A stretch of DNA of 64,000 nt from Alphaproteobacteria bacterium (GTDB lineage Bacteria > Myxococcota_A > UBA796 > GCA-2862545): NCBI GenBank assembly GCA_020632925.1, contig JACKER010000008.1, forward strand, positions 310,001 through 374,000. The letters run 5' to 3'. The notes below the pieces were generated by a model that worked only from the letters and a program-made list of their open reading frames with translations, ran no database searches and was not told where the DNA came from. This document shows positions 1-8,869 of the stretch, in pieces; within the stretch, counting starts at the first letter, position 1; every line of letters begins with the position of its first letter. The position numbers and the translations under genes are program-made.

Positions 1-918
1 CAGTCCTTCGCCTCCGACGAGGCCATGGGTGACGCGGTGAACCAGGATCCCGCATGTCAGGCGTGTCATGCCACGCTGGACCCGCTCTCGGCTCACTTCT
101 GGGGGTTCTACTACGACTCCATCTCGCGCCCGAGCATCATCGCGACCTACCACGCGGAGCAGGAGGGGATGTGGGAGGGGACGACGGCTCCCCCGGGCTT
201 CATGGGACAGCAGAGCGACGGACTGGGCTCGCTCGGCGCGTTGCTCCAGGACGACCCCCGCTTCGCGACCTGCTTCGTGGACGAGGCCTGGTCCATCCTC
301 TCCCGCACCGACGCGAGTGACCTCGACATCGATCTCTCCGACCTCGTCGAGACGTTCGACGGCACCGGCGGCAACGTCCGCGAGGTGTTCCGGGCGGTCG
401 TGATGCGCCCCGAGTACCGCGGCTACGACGCGCGGCTGGCGAGGCGGCGGATGGCACCCCAGGTGTTCGCCTCGATGGTCGAGGACCTCACCGGCTACCA
501 CTGGAGCACGGGCGGCGTCGACCAGCTGACCTCCTTTCCCGGGTATGGCGTGATGGTGGGCTCGAGCGACGGCGCCGAGCCCGGCATCACGAGCGCGAGC
601 GTGTCGACCGTCCTGGTCCAGAAGCGGTTCGCGGAGGCCGCGGCCGCTCACGTGGTGCAGCAGGAGAGCGCGAGCGCCGACCGCCGGCTGTTCTCTGCCG
701 GGTTCGACCCGAGTGACATCGACGACGTGCGCGTTCGTACCGAGCTGCGCCACCTCTACCTCCGCATGCTCGGCAGGGAGCTCGACGACGACGATCCGGA
801 GATCACGGCCCTGTTCGAGCTGTACGACGCCTCCCTCGATGCGACCGGAGATGTCACCGAGGCCTGGATCGCCGTGGTCACCGGACTGCTCCGCCACCCC
901 GACATGGAGAACTACTGA
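1..918 (+). CDS. CxxCH-containing DUF1588/DUF1553-like protein, C-terminal part (5' truncated by window)
   Basis: The frame is open from the first base, so the start lies upstream of the window. Near the visible N-terminus is a heme-type motif, CQACH, followed by a LDPL stretch. That arrangement is typical of the DUF1588-like segment of planctomycete/myxobacterial cytochrome-type proteins. The C-terminal part (around ELRHLYLRMLGREL and RHPDMENY) resembles the helical DUF1553-like end of the same multidomain proteins. The stop overlaps the ATG of the downstream DUF1501 gene (TGATG), so the pair is translationally coupled. Such pairs are usually exported, and their biochemical role is not established. 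Family assignment rests on motif memory and context rather than an alignment. Confidence 0.6.
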   Translation, partial: QSFASDEAMGDAVNQDPACQACHATLDPLSAHFWGFYYDSISRPSIIATYHAEQEGMWEGTTAPPGFMGQQSDGLGSLGALLQDDPRFATCFVDEAWSILSRTDASDLDIDLSDLVETFDGTGGNVREVFRAVVMRPEYRGYDARLARRRMAPQVFASMVEDLTGYHWSTGGVDQLTSFPGYGVMVGSSDGAEPGITSASVSTVLVQKRFAEAAAAHVVQQESASADRRLFSAGFDPSDIDDVRVRTELRHLYLRMLGRELDDDDPEITALFELYDASLDATGDVTEAWIAVVTGLLRHPDMENY

Positions 919-2165
919 TGCTCACGCGACGCCAGGCTCTGTTCGGGGGTGCGGCGCTGGGCGCGGGCCTCCTCGCCCCTCGACCCGTGCGCGCCTCCGT
1001 CGCGCCGAAGGACCGGAAGTTCCTGTTCGTGCTGGCGAAGGGCGGTTGGGACGTGACCCGGGTGTTCGCGCCCGTGTTCGCGCCGACCGTGACCCGAGAC
1101 GCCGGCGACGAGCCCGCCCGCGCGGGGAATCTGGTCTATGTCGCGAACCGCCAGCGCCCGAACGTGGACCGGTTCCTCGACACCATGCGCGACCGGGTCT
1201 CGACGATCGACGGACTGCTGGTCCGCTCGGTGAACCACCGGACCTGCCGTCGGCTCTGGCTGAGCAACAGCACCGACCCCGGCGCGGTCGACTGGCCTAC
1301 GCGGATCGGCGCCGATGCAGCCGACCGATACGCGGTCCCGCACATCGTCTCGGGCGACAAGGCGCTGGCTGGCGACGACGCCTGGTTGACCGGGTTGGTG
1401 GGCGTCCGCGACGAGGTGTCGGACCTGCTGGACGGCGCAGCGATCGCGAAGGCCGACGTGCCGACCGCGCTCCCGCCGGCCGCCGTGGAGTCGCTGGTCG
1501 ACGCCTATGCCCAGGCTGCGGTGCGCAGGGTCCATGCGCGCTCGGACGAGGAGGAGCGGCTGCTGCGGGGCTGGCGCGAATCCCAGGAGCGCCTGATCGA
1601 CTTCCAGCGTCGCGGCTCGGCGCTCGACCTCAGCTCGGAGGGGGACCTGACGGGGCGGATCTCGCAGGTCGGGGCCTACCTCGGGTCCGGCCTCTGCCGT
1701 TGCGCTTCGATGATCCTGCCCTATTTCTACGACACCCACTACGACGACCCCACGCAGTCGCGGACCCTGGACAACACGTTCGCGGCGATGACGCTGATCG
1801 ACCGGATGCTCCGCACCACGCCGGGCACCAACGCCCCCACGCTGGCGGACGAGACCGTGGTCGTGGTCTACAGCGAGATGGGCAGGACGCCGTACGTCAC
1901 GGTCGCCGACGGCCGCGAGCACTGGATGTTCACCTCCTGCATCACCTGGGGTCCGGGCGTCCGCGGCGGTCGTCAGTTCGGTGGGTACGACGACGATCTG
2001 GTCGGGCTCGGCGTGGACCTCGCCTCCGGGGAGACCGATCCCTCGCACGGCGTCCAGCTCACGCCCGATGTCGTCGGCTCGACGTTGCTCCGCCTCGCCG
2101 GCATGGACCCCGCGTCCGCGCTCGGCGCCGACACGTCGCTCACGGCACTGCTCGAAGACACCTGA
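918..2165 (+). CDS. DUF1501 domain-containing protein, Tat-exported
   Basis: A protein of 415 residues. It begins with a twin-arginine signal (MLTRRQALFGGAALGAG) followed by an Ala-rich stretch, so export of a folded protein through Tat is likely. The body fits the DUF1501 (sulfatase-like fold) family: a KGGWDVTRVF start, a central metal-site-like region, and a conserved VVVYSEMGRTP segment followed by EHWMFTSC. The gene starts inside the stop codon of the upstream CxxCH protein, the usual partner of DUF1501 proteins. No substrate is known for the family. The next gene is convergent and only four bases away. Confidence 0.8.
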   Translation: MLTRRQALFGGAALGAGLLAPRPVRASVAPKDRKFLFVLAKGGWDVTRVFAPVFAPTVTRDAGDEPARAGNLVYVANRQRPNVDRFLDTMRDRVSTIDGLLVRSVNHRTCRRLWLSNSTDPGAVDWPTRIGADAADRYAVPHIVSGDKALAGDDAWLTGLVGVRDEVSDLLDGAAIAKADVPTALPPAAVESLVDAYAQAAVRRVHARSDEEERLLRGWRESQERLIDFQRRGSALDLSSEGDLTGRISQVGAYLGSGLCRCASMILPYFYDTHYDDPTQSRTLDNTFAAMTLIDRMLRTTPGTNAPTLADETVVVVYSEMGRTPYVTVADGREHWMFTSCITWGPGVRGGRQFGGYDDDLVGLGVDLASGETDPSHGVQLTPDVVGSTLLRLAGMDPASALGADTSLTALLEDT

Positions 2166-2169
2166 GCGC

Positions 2170-3114
2170 CTACAGATTGCGCGGACGGGTCCCGAACGGG
2201 ACCACGAGGCCCTGCAGACCCATCCCCTCGAGCCAGCCGACGACGGCCCGGTGCGCGACGCCGGTGGCTGCGAAGCGGCGCGACAGGAACCAGGACAGCC
2301 CCTCGGGCGCGTCGGCGGGCAGGAACGGGTGGAGCGGGTCGAGCGTGCGCGGGTGCTCGATGTCGTCGGCCACCACCTCCACCGAGAGGTTGAGCAGCAG
2401 TCCCGCGCCGAGGTCGGGCGGCACCTCCGGGGGCAGCTCGATGCCGGGGAACCAGAAGGGCCCGATCCAGCCGCGTCCACAACGCGCGACGCGACAGCCC
2501 GTGGCGTCCGCCACCTGCCGGACCAGGGCGGGCAGCGGCACCGCGAAGTGACGGGTCAGGAGGTGGCGGAGCGACTCGTCGGCGGAGGCGCGGCCAGCGG
2601 CGTCGATGGTGAAGGACCGGGGCCGCGACGGGGCGTCGAGCTCGAGCCGCAGGCGCAGCCAGCGCCCGTCGGGGGCGAGCCGGTCGTAGTGGACGGCGAG
2701 GCGGCCGCCGGTCGGACCGAAGGCGCGGGTGGCGACGGCCAGCTCGGTGGCCGGGAGCAGGTCCTGGTGACGCAGGAGGCGGTGCACCGCGCGGCGGTCA
2801 CGCATGCGGGCCCCGAGGGCGGGATCGAGCGACGCGGCACGCCGGATCTCGGCATCGCCCGGGTCGCGCGACGGGTCCGTGCGACGGGCGAGGATCTGCT
2901 CCGCGCGGGCCCGCTCGAGCCAGGTGTACGACGGCATGCCGGTGGCGGTGATCTCGGCGGGCGCGAGCAGGTCGCCGCTGGTCGCCGGGTCGATGGCCTC
3001 GAGGTGCGTCAGCGCCCGCCGGAGCGGGACGTGGTCCTCGTCCGGCGCGAGGGCGTCCACGGCCGCTCGCAGCGCGCGCACGTAGGGCCCGCTCCTCGCG
3101 AGCGGCAGCTCCAC
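2170..3114 (-). CDS. Hypothetical protein
   Basis: A protein of 314 residues starting at a GTG. A purine-rich stretch from the end of the upstream gene supplies a plausible ribosome-binding site. No signal peptide or membrane segment is seen. The N-terminal half is helical and Arg/Leu-rich; the C-terminal half holds a Gly/Pro-rich WIGPFWFPGIELPP segment. It lies one base downstream of the coiled-coil gene on the same strand, so the two are probably co-transcribed. I do not recognise a family. Confidence 0.7.
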   Translation of the reverse strand: MELPLARSGPYVRALRAAVDALAPDEDHVPLRRALTHLEAIDPATSGDLLAPAEITATGMPSYTWLERARAEQILARRTDPSRDPGDAEIRRAASLDPALGARMRDRRAVHRLLRHQDLLPATELAVATRAFGPTGGRLAVHYDRLAPDGRWLRLRLELDAPSRPRSFTIDAAGRASADESLRHLLTRHFAVPLPALVRQVADATGCRVARCGRGWIGPFWFPGIELPPEVPPDLGAGLLLNLSVEVVADDIEHPRTLDPLHPFLPADAPEGLSWFLSRRFAATGVAHRAVVGWLEGMGLQGLVVPFGTRPRNL

Positions 3115-3115
3115 G

Positions 3116-4105
3116 TCACTCCCCCTTCAGCAGGTCGGCGATCTCCGCGTCCGCCGCGCGGCGCAGGGCCCGCTCCGCGTCCAGCCGCGCCTTCTCGCGG
3201 TCGATGCCGTCGAGCTCGACGCACAGCGCCTGCTCGGTCACCTCGAGCTCCGTGCGCAGGCGCGCGGACAGCTCGGGCAGCACCTCGGCCACCATCCGCT
3301 GGCCCTCCTCGACGTACCGGGCGGTCGCCTGCATGGCCTCGTCCAGCTCCCCCAGCGAGGCCTGGAGCTCCGCGACCACGAGCGGCGCGTCCGCGAGCAT
3401 CCCGAGGCCCTGGATGCGCCGACCCGCGGCGTTGACGATGTGCGTGGCGGACAGGACGTACGACGCCATCTCCTCGTGCAGCTTGAGCACGGTGTCGCGC
3501 AGCGCCCGCGCGGGATCGAGGTGGTGGCGACAGAGCTCCACCGCCGTCTCGTAGAGCGCGCCGTCCACCGCCTCGGAGCGCAGGTCGAAGGTGTACCGAT
3601 CGCGGCGGCGATCGCGCTCCTCGGGCGTGAGCTCCTCGTGGTCCAGCTCGGCCAGCGCCTGCTCGGCGCGCAGCACGCGCTCGGCGCAGGTCCGGCGGTG
3701 GCGGGTGGCCTCCCCGAGCTCGCGGTGCAGCCGATCGACCTCGTGCTGCAGCTCCAGCGCCACGAGCTTGAGCTCGTCGGTGAACGCGGTGGCCTCGCGC
3801 AGGCGCACGCTGGTCGCCTCGTACCGCTTGAACAGCTCCTCCGCGACCGAGCGCCGCATCAGCGCCGTGCGCCGCGCGGTGAATGGGCGGGTGAGCGTCG
3901 CGAGCAACCCGGTCGCCGCCTGCTCGGTGGCCTCGAGCTCGGTGCGCGTGCGCGACAGGGAGGCCATGCCCTCGGAGAGCTCGCCCCCGAGGCGCTTCTG
4001 GGTCGCCACCATCTCGTTGACCTTGCCCAGGGCCCGCTGGTGGCGCTCCGCCACCTCCTGGCGGCGTCGGTGCAGCACGGCCTGGGTGAGTGGCTCGGTC
4101 GACAT
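3116..4105 (-). CDS. Coiled-coil protein of unknown function
   Basis: A protein of 329 residues from the ATG at 4105 (MSTEPLTQAV). An in-frame ATG ten codons upstream would overlap the start of the divergent Rieske gene, so the shorter form is preferred. Nearly the whole sequence is charged and heptad-like (Glu, Arg, Leu, Ala), predicting long coiled coils, with only a short less regular stretch near AAGRRIQGLGML. There is no signal peptide. It is followed at one base by the hypothetical gene at 2170-3114, suggesting a two-gene operon. It could be a structural or chromosome/cytoskeleton-associated protein, but nothing specific supports that. Confidence 0.72.
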   Translation of the reverse strand: MSTEPLTQAVLHRRRQEVAERHQRALGKVNEMVATQKRLGGELSEGMASLSRTRTELEATEQAATGLLATLTRPFTARRTALMRRSVAEELFKRYEATSVRLREATAFTDELKLVALELQHEVDRLHRELGEATRHRRTCAERVLRAEQALAELDHEELTPEERDRRRDRYTFDLRSEAVDGALYETAVELCRHHLDPARALRDTVLKLHEEMASYVLSATHIVNAAGRRIQGLGMLADAPLVVAELQASLGELDEAMQATARYVEEGQRMVAEVLPELSARLRTELEVTEQALCVELDGIDREKARLDAERALRRAADAEIADLLKGE

Positions 4106-4133
4106 CGGCACCCCGATGCTACCAGAATCGGCC

Positions 4134-5201
4134 ATGCCGACCCCGCTCGACATCGACCCCGATCCCCTCGTCGCGCGCACACCGCCGCGCGAGCTGTACG
4201 TCGATCCGGCGCTTCGTGCCCGCCTTCGGCAACGTCTGGTCCACGGCTGGCACCAGCTGTGGGAGGCCGACGAGCCGGGGGAGGCGAACCTGGTGCCGGC
4301 GAGGATCGCGGGAGAGCCCGTGCTCTGGGTGGGCGGCGAGCCCGAGCGGCTGCTCTCCAACGTCTGCACCCACCGCGCCGCGACGCTCGTGGACGGGCCC
4401 TGCACGGCCCGCGCGATCCGCTGCCCGTACCATGGACGGCGCTTCGACCTCGACGGGCGCTTCGTCGCCGCCCCGGGCTTCGACGCCGACCCCGGGCCCG
4501 ACGCCTCCCTGCCCCGGGCCGAGGTGCGTCGCGTGGGCCCGCTGCGCTTCGGGTCCTATGCGCCCGAGATCCCCTTCGAGGACTGGTGGGCGCCCGTCCG
4601 CGAGCGCACCGCGGCCGTCGGCTTCGACTGGGAGGCCCTGCGCCGTGATCCGGCGGGCGACCGGCTGCACACGATCGAGGCCCCCTGGCTGCTCTACCTC
4701 GAGAACTACCTCGAGGGCTTCCACGTCCCCTTCGTGCACAAGGAGCTCCAGCGCGTGCTCGACCCGCGCGACTACCGGCACGAGCTCCTGCCCCACGGCA
4801 CGCTGCAGGTCGGCGTCGCCCCCGCCGACGACCCGGGCGCGCCCGCCTTCGTGCCGACCACCGGACCGGACGCGGGGACGCGGGTGGCGGCGTGGTGGTT
4901 CTGGCTCTGGCCGACCACGCTGGTCAACGTCTACCCGTGGGGGGTGAGCCTGAACCTGATCGAGGACGTGGCCCACGGCCGCTGCACCGTCCGCTACCGG
5001 GCCTGGGTGTTGGACGACGCCTCCCGCGGGCGCGGCGCCGGCGGAGCGCTCGATCTCGTGGAGGAGCAGGACCAGGAGGTCGTCCTCCGGGCGTGGGCGG
5101 GCGTGCAGGCGGCGACGCTCTTCCGCCGCGGACGGTATGCGCCGGCCCACGAGCGCGGGCTGCACCACTTCCACCGGCTGCTGGACCGAGCGCTGACGTG
5201 A
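4134..5201 (+). CDS. Rieske [2Fe-2S] aromatic ring-hydroxylating oxygenase alpha subunit-like
   Basis: A protein of 355 residues. The Rieske cluster ligands are visible as CTH (C78, H80) and CPYH (C97, H100). The catalytic domain has the mononuclear-iron motif NYLEGFHVPFVH around residues 191-202, with the two His ligands spaced as in alpha subunits of ring-hydroxylating dioxygenases and Rieske monooxygenases. It would use electrons from a reductase, not encoded nearby, to oxygenate an unknown substrate. Its start is 28 bases from the divergent coiled-coil gene. Its stop overlaps the GTG of the next gene (GTGA). Confidence 0.85.
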   Translation: MPTPLDIDPDPLVARTPPRELYVDPALRARLRQRLVHGWHQLWEADEPGEANLVPARIAGEPVLWVGGEPERLLSNVCTHRAATLVDGPCTARAIRCPYHGRRFDLDGRFVAAPGFDADPGPDASLPRAEVRRVGPLRFGSYAPEIPFEDWWAPVRERTAAVGFDWEALRRDPAGDRLHTIEAPWLLYLENYLEGFHVPFVHKELQRVLDPRDYRHELLPHGTLQVGVAPADDPGAPAFVPTTGPDAGTRVAAWWFWLWPTTLVNVYPWGVSLNLIEDVAHGRCTVRYRAWVLDDASRGRGAGGALDLVEEQDQEVVLRAWAGVQAATLFRRGRYAPAHERGLHHFHRLLDRALT

Positions 5202-5755
5202 GCTGGCTGGTCGCAGGGCTGCTGGCGCTGGTCGCCGGCGGCGGCGCGCTGTGGTGGTGGCGTGGGCGCGAGCGCCGCGGGCTGGCGGATCCGAGCGTGG
5301 ACCCGGGTGCCCTGCGGGTGACCGACGCGCAGCGCGCCTCGCTGCGGGCGGCGAAGGCGCTTCCCGACCCGAGCGCGCGCGTGGCGGCGGCGGTGGCGGC
5401 CTGCGTGACGGACGGGGTCCCCTGGCGGGAGGGCCTGCGGGAGACCTCCGACGACGTAGCGGCGCTCCCCGAGGACCAGGCCGGCCTGCGCGCCCTGTGG
5501 TGGGCGTTGATGGGCGAGATCGGTCGAGCGGACGAGCTCCTGCGCGGGCTCCCCGCGGACGACTGGCGTGGGTGCTGGGCCCGCCACCTGGTCTACGCGG
5601 CGGCGGGCGACGTGACCCGCGCGGAGAACGCGCTGATCGCGGCGCTCCACCTCGTGCCGTCCGCGTCGCGCGGCGAGGTCGAGGCGGCCGTCGACACCTG
5701 GCGCCGCCGGCACCCGAGGAGGAGGTCCGAGGCGGAGCGGTTCTTCGACGGGTAG
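5198..5755 (+). CDS. Membrane-anchored hypothetical protein
   Basis: A protein of 185 residues from a GTG that overlaps the stop of the Rieske gene by four bases. One N-terminal membrane segment (WLVAGLLALVAGGGALWWW) is followed by a basic stretch and a helical, Ala/Leu-rich cytoplasmic domain that could be TPR-like. The overlap indicates co-expression with the Rieske oxygenase. No enzyme motif is visible. Confidence 0.7.
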   Translation: MSWLVAGLLALVAGGGALWWWRGRERRGLADPSVDPGALRVTDAQRASLRAAKALPDPSARVAAAVAACVTDGVPWREGLRETSDDVAALPEDQAGLRALWWALMGEIGRADELLRGLPADDWRGCWARHLVYAAAGDVTRAENALIAALHLVPSASRGEVEAAVDTWRRRHPRRRSEAERFFDG

Positions 5756-5763
5756 GCGAGAAG

Positions 5764-5793
5764 GCCCCACCGGGCTCCGTGTCCCGGTGGGGC
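5764..5793. terminator. Perfect hairpin between convergent genes
   Basis: An 11-bp perfect inverted repeat (GCCCCACCGGG at 5764-5774, CCCGGTGGGGC at 5783-5793) with an 8-base loop. It sits between the convergent genes ending at 5755 and 5841. No clear T-run follows on either strand, so it is a candidate bidirectional terminator by position and stability only. Confidence 0.6.
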
Positions 5794-5840
5794 TGCGTCT
5801 CCTCCATCGTCTTCGACGGGGCCGATCCTTCGGCTACCTC

Positions 5841-7562
5841 CTAGCGGAAGTGGAAGGCCAGCCCGCCGCCGAACTGGAAGGCTCCGGGCGCCTCCCCCTC
5901 GTACCGCTCGTCCATCCAGCCGATGTACTTGCCCTGCAGATCGAGGGCGAAGTTGTTGCCCATCGCGAGCTCGAGGCCGAGCCCGGCGTCCAGTCCCCAC
6001 TGGCCGTCGACGGTCTCCATCGTCCCGAGGGTGTCGCCGGTGAGCACCTGCTCCTGGATGTTGGCCGCGTTGTACGTCGCACCGGCCAGGGCGTAGGGGC
6101 TCACGCGGGTCCAGGGGAAGGCGAACAGCTTCACGTCGCCGTTCACCATCGTCTGGCTGCGCGAGCCCGCGTCCAACGACATCGCGTGGTGCGCGACGCC
6201 GAGCTCGAGGGCGACGGGCTCCGCGGGACGGTAACGGCCGACCAGCCCCAGCCCGGGGTCCCCGTAGAACGAGCCTCCCGGGGTCGCCGACATCAGCGCA
6301 CCGCCCATGACGCCGACCGCCAGCGTGTTCGCGCGGTCGATGTCCCGCTTCGGCAGGTCGCGCTGCGGCACCTGCACCGGACCGGACGCCTGCTCCACGT
6401 AGGTCACGTGGGTGGACGGGCGCGGGCCGTACACGAACACCCCGTGGTACGGGTAGACGTGCGTGTACGTGACGGTGTGCACCCGCGGCGGCTGGTGCAC
6501 GACCACGTGGCTGACGGGCGCGGTGTGCACGACCGTGGTCGGCGGACGGCCGCCGTGGACGACCGTGGTCGGAGGACGACCGCCGGTCGTGTGGACGACG
6601 GTGGGACCGGTGCTCGGACGGCCGGTCCCCGTGTGGACCACGGTGGGACCCGTGTTCGGACGGCCGCTGCTCGTGGTCGTGACGGTGCCGCCGGTGCTGC
6701 CGCCGGGACGGGTGGAGCCGCCGCCGGGGCGCGTGGAGCCACCGGTCGAGATGGAGCCGCCGCCGGTGTTGCCGCCGCTCGTCGTGCCACCGCCGGTCGT
6801 GCTGCCGCCCGGGCGCGTCGAGCCGCCGCTACCGCCCGGGCGGGTCCCGCCCTCGCAGTTGGTGGTCTGGTTCGTCGGGCCGCAGCGCACCGGCCGGAAG
6901 TCCGCCTGGTTGGGACGGATGGGGCGCGTCGAGACGTTGTTCACGGTGTCCGTGCGGGTCCGGGTCGTGTCCACGCGGCGCCCGTCCACGGTCCCGTGGT
7001 ACCCGGCGTGCGTGTCCCAGGTGACGCTGTCGTTCTGCTGGTCCACGACCCCGCGGCTCAGGACGTGCCCCTGGCCGTCGAAGGCGCGGCCGTCCCGCTG
7101 GCCCTGGACGGTGCCGGTGGTCCACGAGTTGGTGCGCGTCCCGCTGCGGTCCTGGTAGCGGCCGTCCCACTCCCAGGTCGAGCGCGTGGCGGTGCGGGTC
7201 GTGTTCGCGTGGCCCCAGTCGCCGTCCTGCTGGTGCCAGGAGGTGCTCGCGTCGCGCTGCCCGACCCAGCGGGTGCCGGTCAGCGTCCCCCGCGGCGACT
7301 CCACCGTGACATGCTGCGTCTGGTGGCGGACGGGCGTGGCCGTGGTGCTGCGGGTCGTGCCGCCGCGCACCGCGCTCGTCTGGGTGTGCGTGGTCTGCGA
7401 GCTCGACTTGCGGCCGCCGCTGCGGTGGCGGGCCTCCCGCGCGCCAGGATCGGGCCCGGCGCGCTCGTACAGGCCGAGCGTGGTGTCCTCGTCGAGCTCC
7501 GCTGCGGCCGCGACCCCACCCCATCCCAGCAGGGCGGTCGCGACGACCAGGTGTCGGTTCAT
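5841..7562 (-). CDS. Secreted low-complexity protein with C-terminal outer-membrane beta-barrel-like domain
   Basis: A protein of 573 residues with an N-terminal signal peptide (MNRHLVVATALLGWGGVAAAA). Residues from about 30 to 400 are low-complexity and rich in Thr, Gly, Arg and Ser, with repeated SGRPNTGPTVVH-like and GGRPPTTVVH-like units. The last roughly 180 residues alternate hydrophobic and polar residues (GVMGGALMSATPG, ALELGVAHHAMS, GGGLAFHFR). They end in an aromatic-X-Arg typical of outer-membrane beta barrels (OmpA/Omp85-type small barrel). An extended surface stalk anchored by a barrel is a reasonable reading. Family not identified. Confidence 0.7.
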   Translation of the reverse strand: MNRHLVVATALLGWGGVAAAAELDEDTTLGLYERAGPDPGAREARHRSGGRKSSSQTTHTQTSAVRGGTTRSTTATPVRHQTQHVTVESPRGTLTGTRWVGQRDASTSWHQQDGDWGHANTTRTATRSTWEWDGRYQDRSGTRTNSWTTGTVQGQRDGRAFDGQGHVLSRGVVDQQNDSVTWDTHAGYHGTVDGRRVDTTRTRTDTVNNVSTRPIRPNQADFRPVRCGPTNQTTNCEGGTRPGGSGGSTRPGGSTTGGGTTSGGNTGGGSISTGGSTRPGGGSTRPGGSTGGTVTTTSSGRPNTGPTVVHTGTGRPSTGPTVVHTTGGRPPTTVVHGGRPPTTVVHTAPVSHVVVHQPPRVHTVTYTHVYPYHGVFVYGPRPSTHVTYVEQASGPVQVPQRDLPKRDIDRANTLAVGVMGGALMSATPGGSFYGDPGLGLVGRYRPAEPVALELGVAHHAMSLDAGSRSQTMVNGDVKLFAFPWTRVSPYALAGATYNAANIQEQVLTGDTLGTMETVDGQWGLDAGLGLELAMGNNFALDLQGKYIGWMDERYEGEAPGAFQFGGGLAFHFR

Positions 7563-7636
7563 GGCGTCTCCTCCGTTCTGCCGGACCTGGACGCCACTCC
7601 CCCCGCGGTCATTCGCGGGTCAGTTGTCACCGAAGG

Positions 7637-8869
7637 TCAGTCGGGTGATCCGAAGATCGTCAGCAGCTTGCGGATCAGCTCCGCGTCCATCCATCCGGCC
7701 CGCTCGGGGCGCCCCGCCTCGCGCACCGGGCGGCGATCTCCCTCCGCCTCGCCCACCTCGAGCACGTGCCGTCCGTCGGCGGCCTCGACGACCAGCCGGT
7801 GACCCGGGAAGCGGGCCTCCGCCTGGCCCCACGCCACGACCCGCGGCTGGGACATCAGCGCGACCGCGGCCGCCAGGCGCTGGGGATCGACCACCAGGTT
7901 CGCCGGACGCACCAGCCGCAGCGATCCGTCGGCCTCGCGATCGAGCCGCCCGTCCCAGCCCGGCCCCTCGAGGCGAATGGAGCGGACCTCTGCGGGCGGC
8001 ACCGTCCAGATCGCGCGATCGAGCAGCACGGACGGGTCGGCGAGGTGCTCGACCCAGGGCAGCGCGAGCCGGAACACCTCGGGCCTCCCCTCGCGCCGCA
8101 CCACCGTGCGCACGCCGTCGGAGCCGAACGAGAGCACCACGCGGTCGTCGGTGGTCCCGAGCTCCACCCGGGCGAGCCCGTCCGGCCCCTCGTCGACGAC
8201 CTCCGCGGCCCGCAGGTGCGCGAGCTCCGCCACCAGCCGCGCGACGGTCGCCTGGTCCACGCCGCCGTCGAAGCCCGTCGGCGTGCGGGTCGCGCGGACC
8301 ACGCCGGCCCCCGAGCGCACGACGATCTCGGTCACCGCGGCGGGATCGAGGTCCACGACGGTCCGGTCCCGCCAGCGACCCGCGGGTCGCGCCAGCAACG
8401 CCCTGCCGCCCACGTCCGCCCGGAACACGTCGGGCGCGCCCGGGAAGCGCACGAAGCTATCCCCGCCCACGGTGTCGGCGCCCACCACCACGGAGAGCAG
8501 CGTCGACCCGCTCCCCACCACCTCGACGCGGAGCTCCTGCCCGCCCTCGAGCCCGTAGCGGTCCTGGTCCGCGCGATCGAGCCGCGCGACCGGGTGGATC
8601 CCGCCGGCGAGCACCGAGAGCGCGGCCTCCACCTCGGCGTCGTCGGCCGGCGCGTCCGTCGGCGCCACCAGCCACCACCCCTCCCCTCGCCGCTCGATCT
8701 GTACCGCCCGATCGACCTGCGCGATCTCGAGGCGCACGGCGTCGCGCGGGTCGAAGCCCGGGAGCGTCGGGAGCGCCTCCGGGGACGGGCGAGGCCACGC
8801 GCGCCACGCGACGTCGGCGGCGACGACGGCCACCGTGACCACCAGGAGGTTGCGGGTGGCCGGCCTCAC
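7637..8869 (-). CDS. DUF4340 domain-containing protein
   Basis: A protein of 410 residues from a GTG that overlaps the stop of the upstream GldG-like gene (GTGA). It has one N-terminal membrane segment (LLVVTVAVVAADVAWRAW) and a large extracytoplasmic part made of repeated beta-rich modules (RLEIAQVDRAVQIER..., ...IRLEGPGWDGRL). This matches DUF4340 proteins that follow GldF/GldG-type ABC transport genes. It is the last gene of the three-gene operon 11144-7637 and probably works with that transporter in the envelope. Confidence 0.78.
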   Translation of the reverse strand: MRPATRNLLVVTVAVVAADVAWRAWPRPSPEALPTLPGFDPRDAVRLEIAQVDRAVQIERRGEGWWLVAPTDAPADDAEVEAALSVLAGGIHPVARLDRADQDRYGLEGGQELRVEVVGSGSTLLSVVVGADTVGGDSFVRFPGAPDVFRADVGGRALLARPAGRWRDRTVVDLDPAAVTEIVVRSGAGVVRATRTPTGFDGGVDQATVARLVAELAHLRAAEVVDEGPDGLARVELGTTDDRVVLSFGSDGVRTVVRREGRPEVFRLALPWVEHLADPSVLLDRAIWTVPPAEVRSIRLEGPGWDGRLDREADGSLRLVRPANLVVDPQRLAAAVALMSQPRVVAWGQAEARFPGHRLVVEAADGRHVLEVGEAEGDRRPVREAGRPERAGWMDAELIRKLLTIFGSPD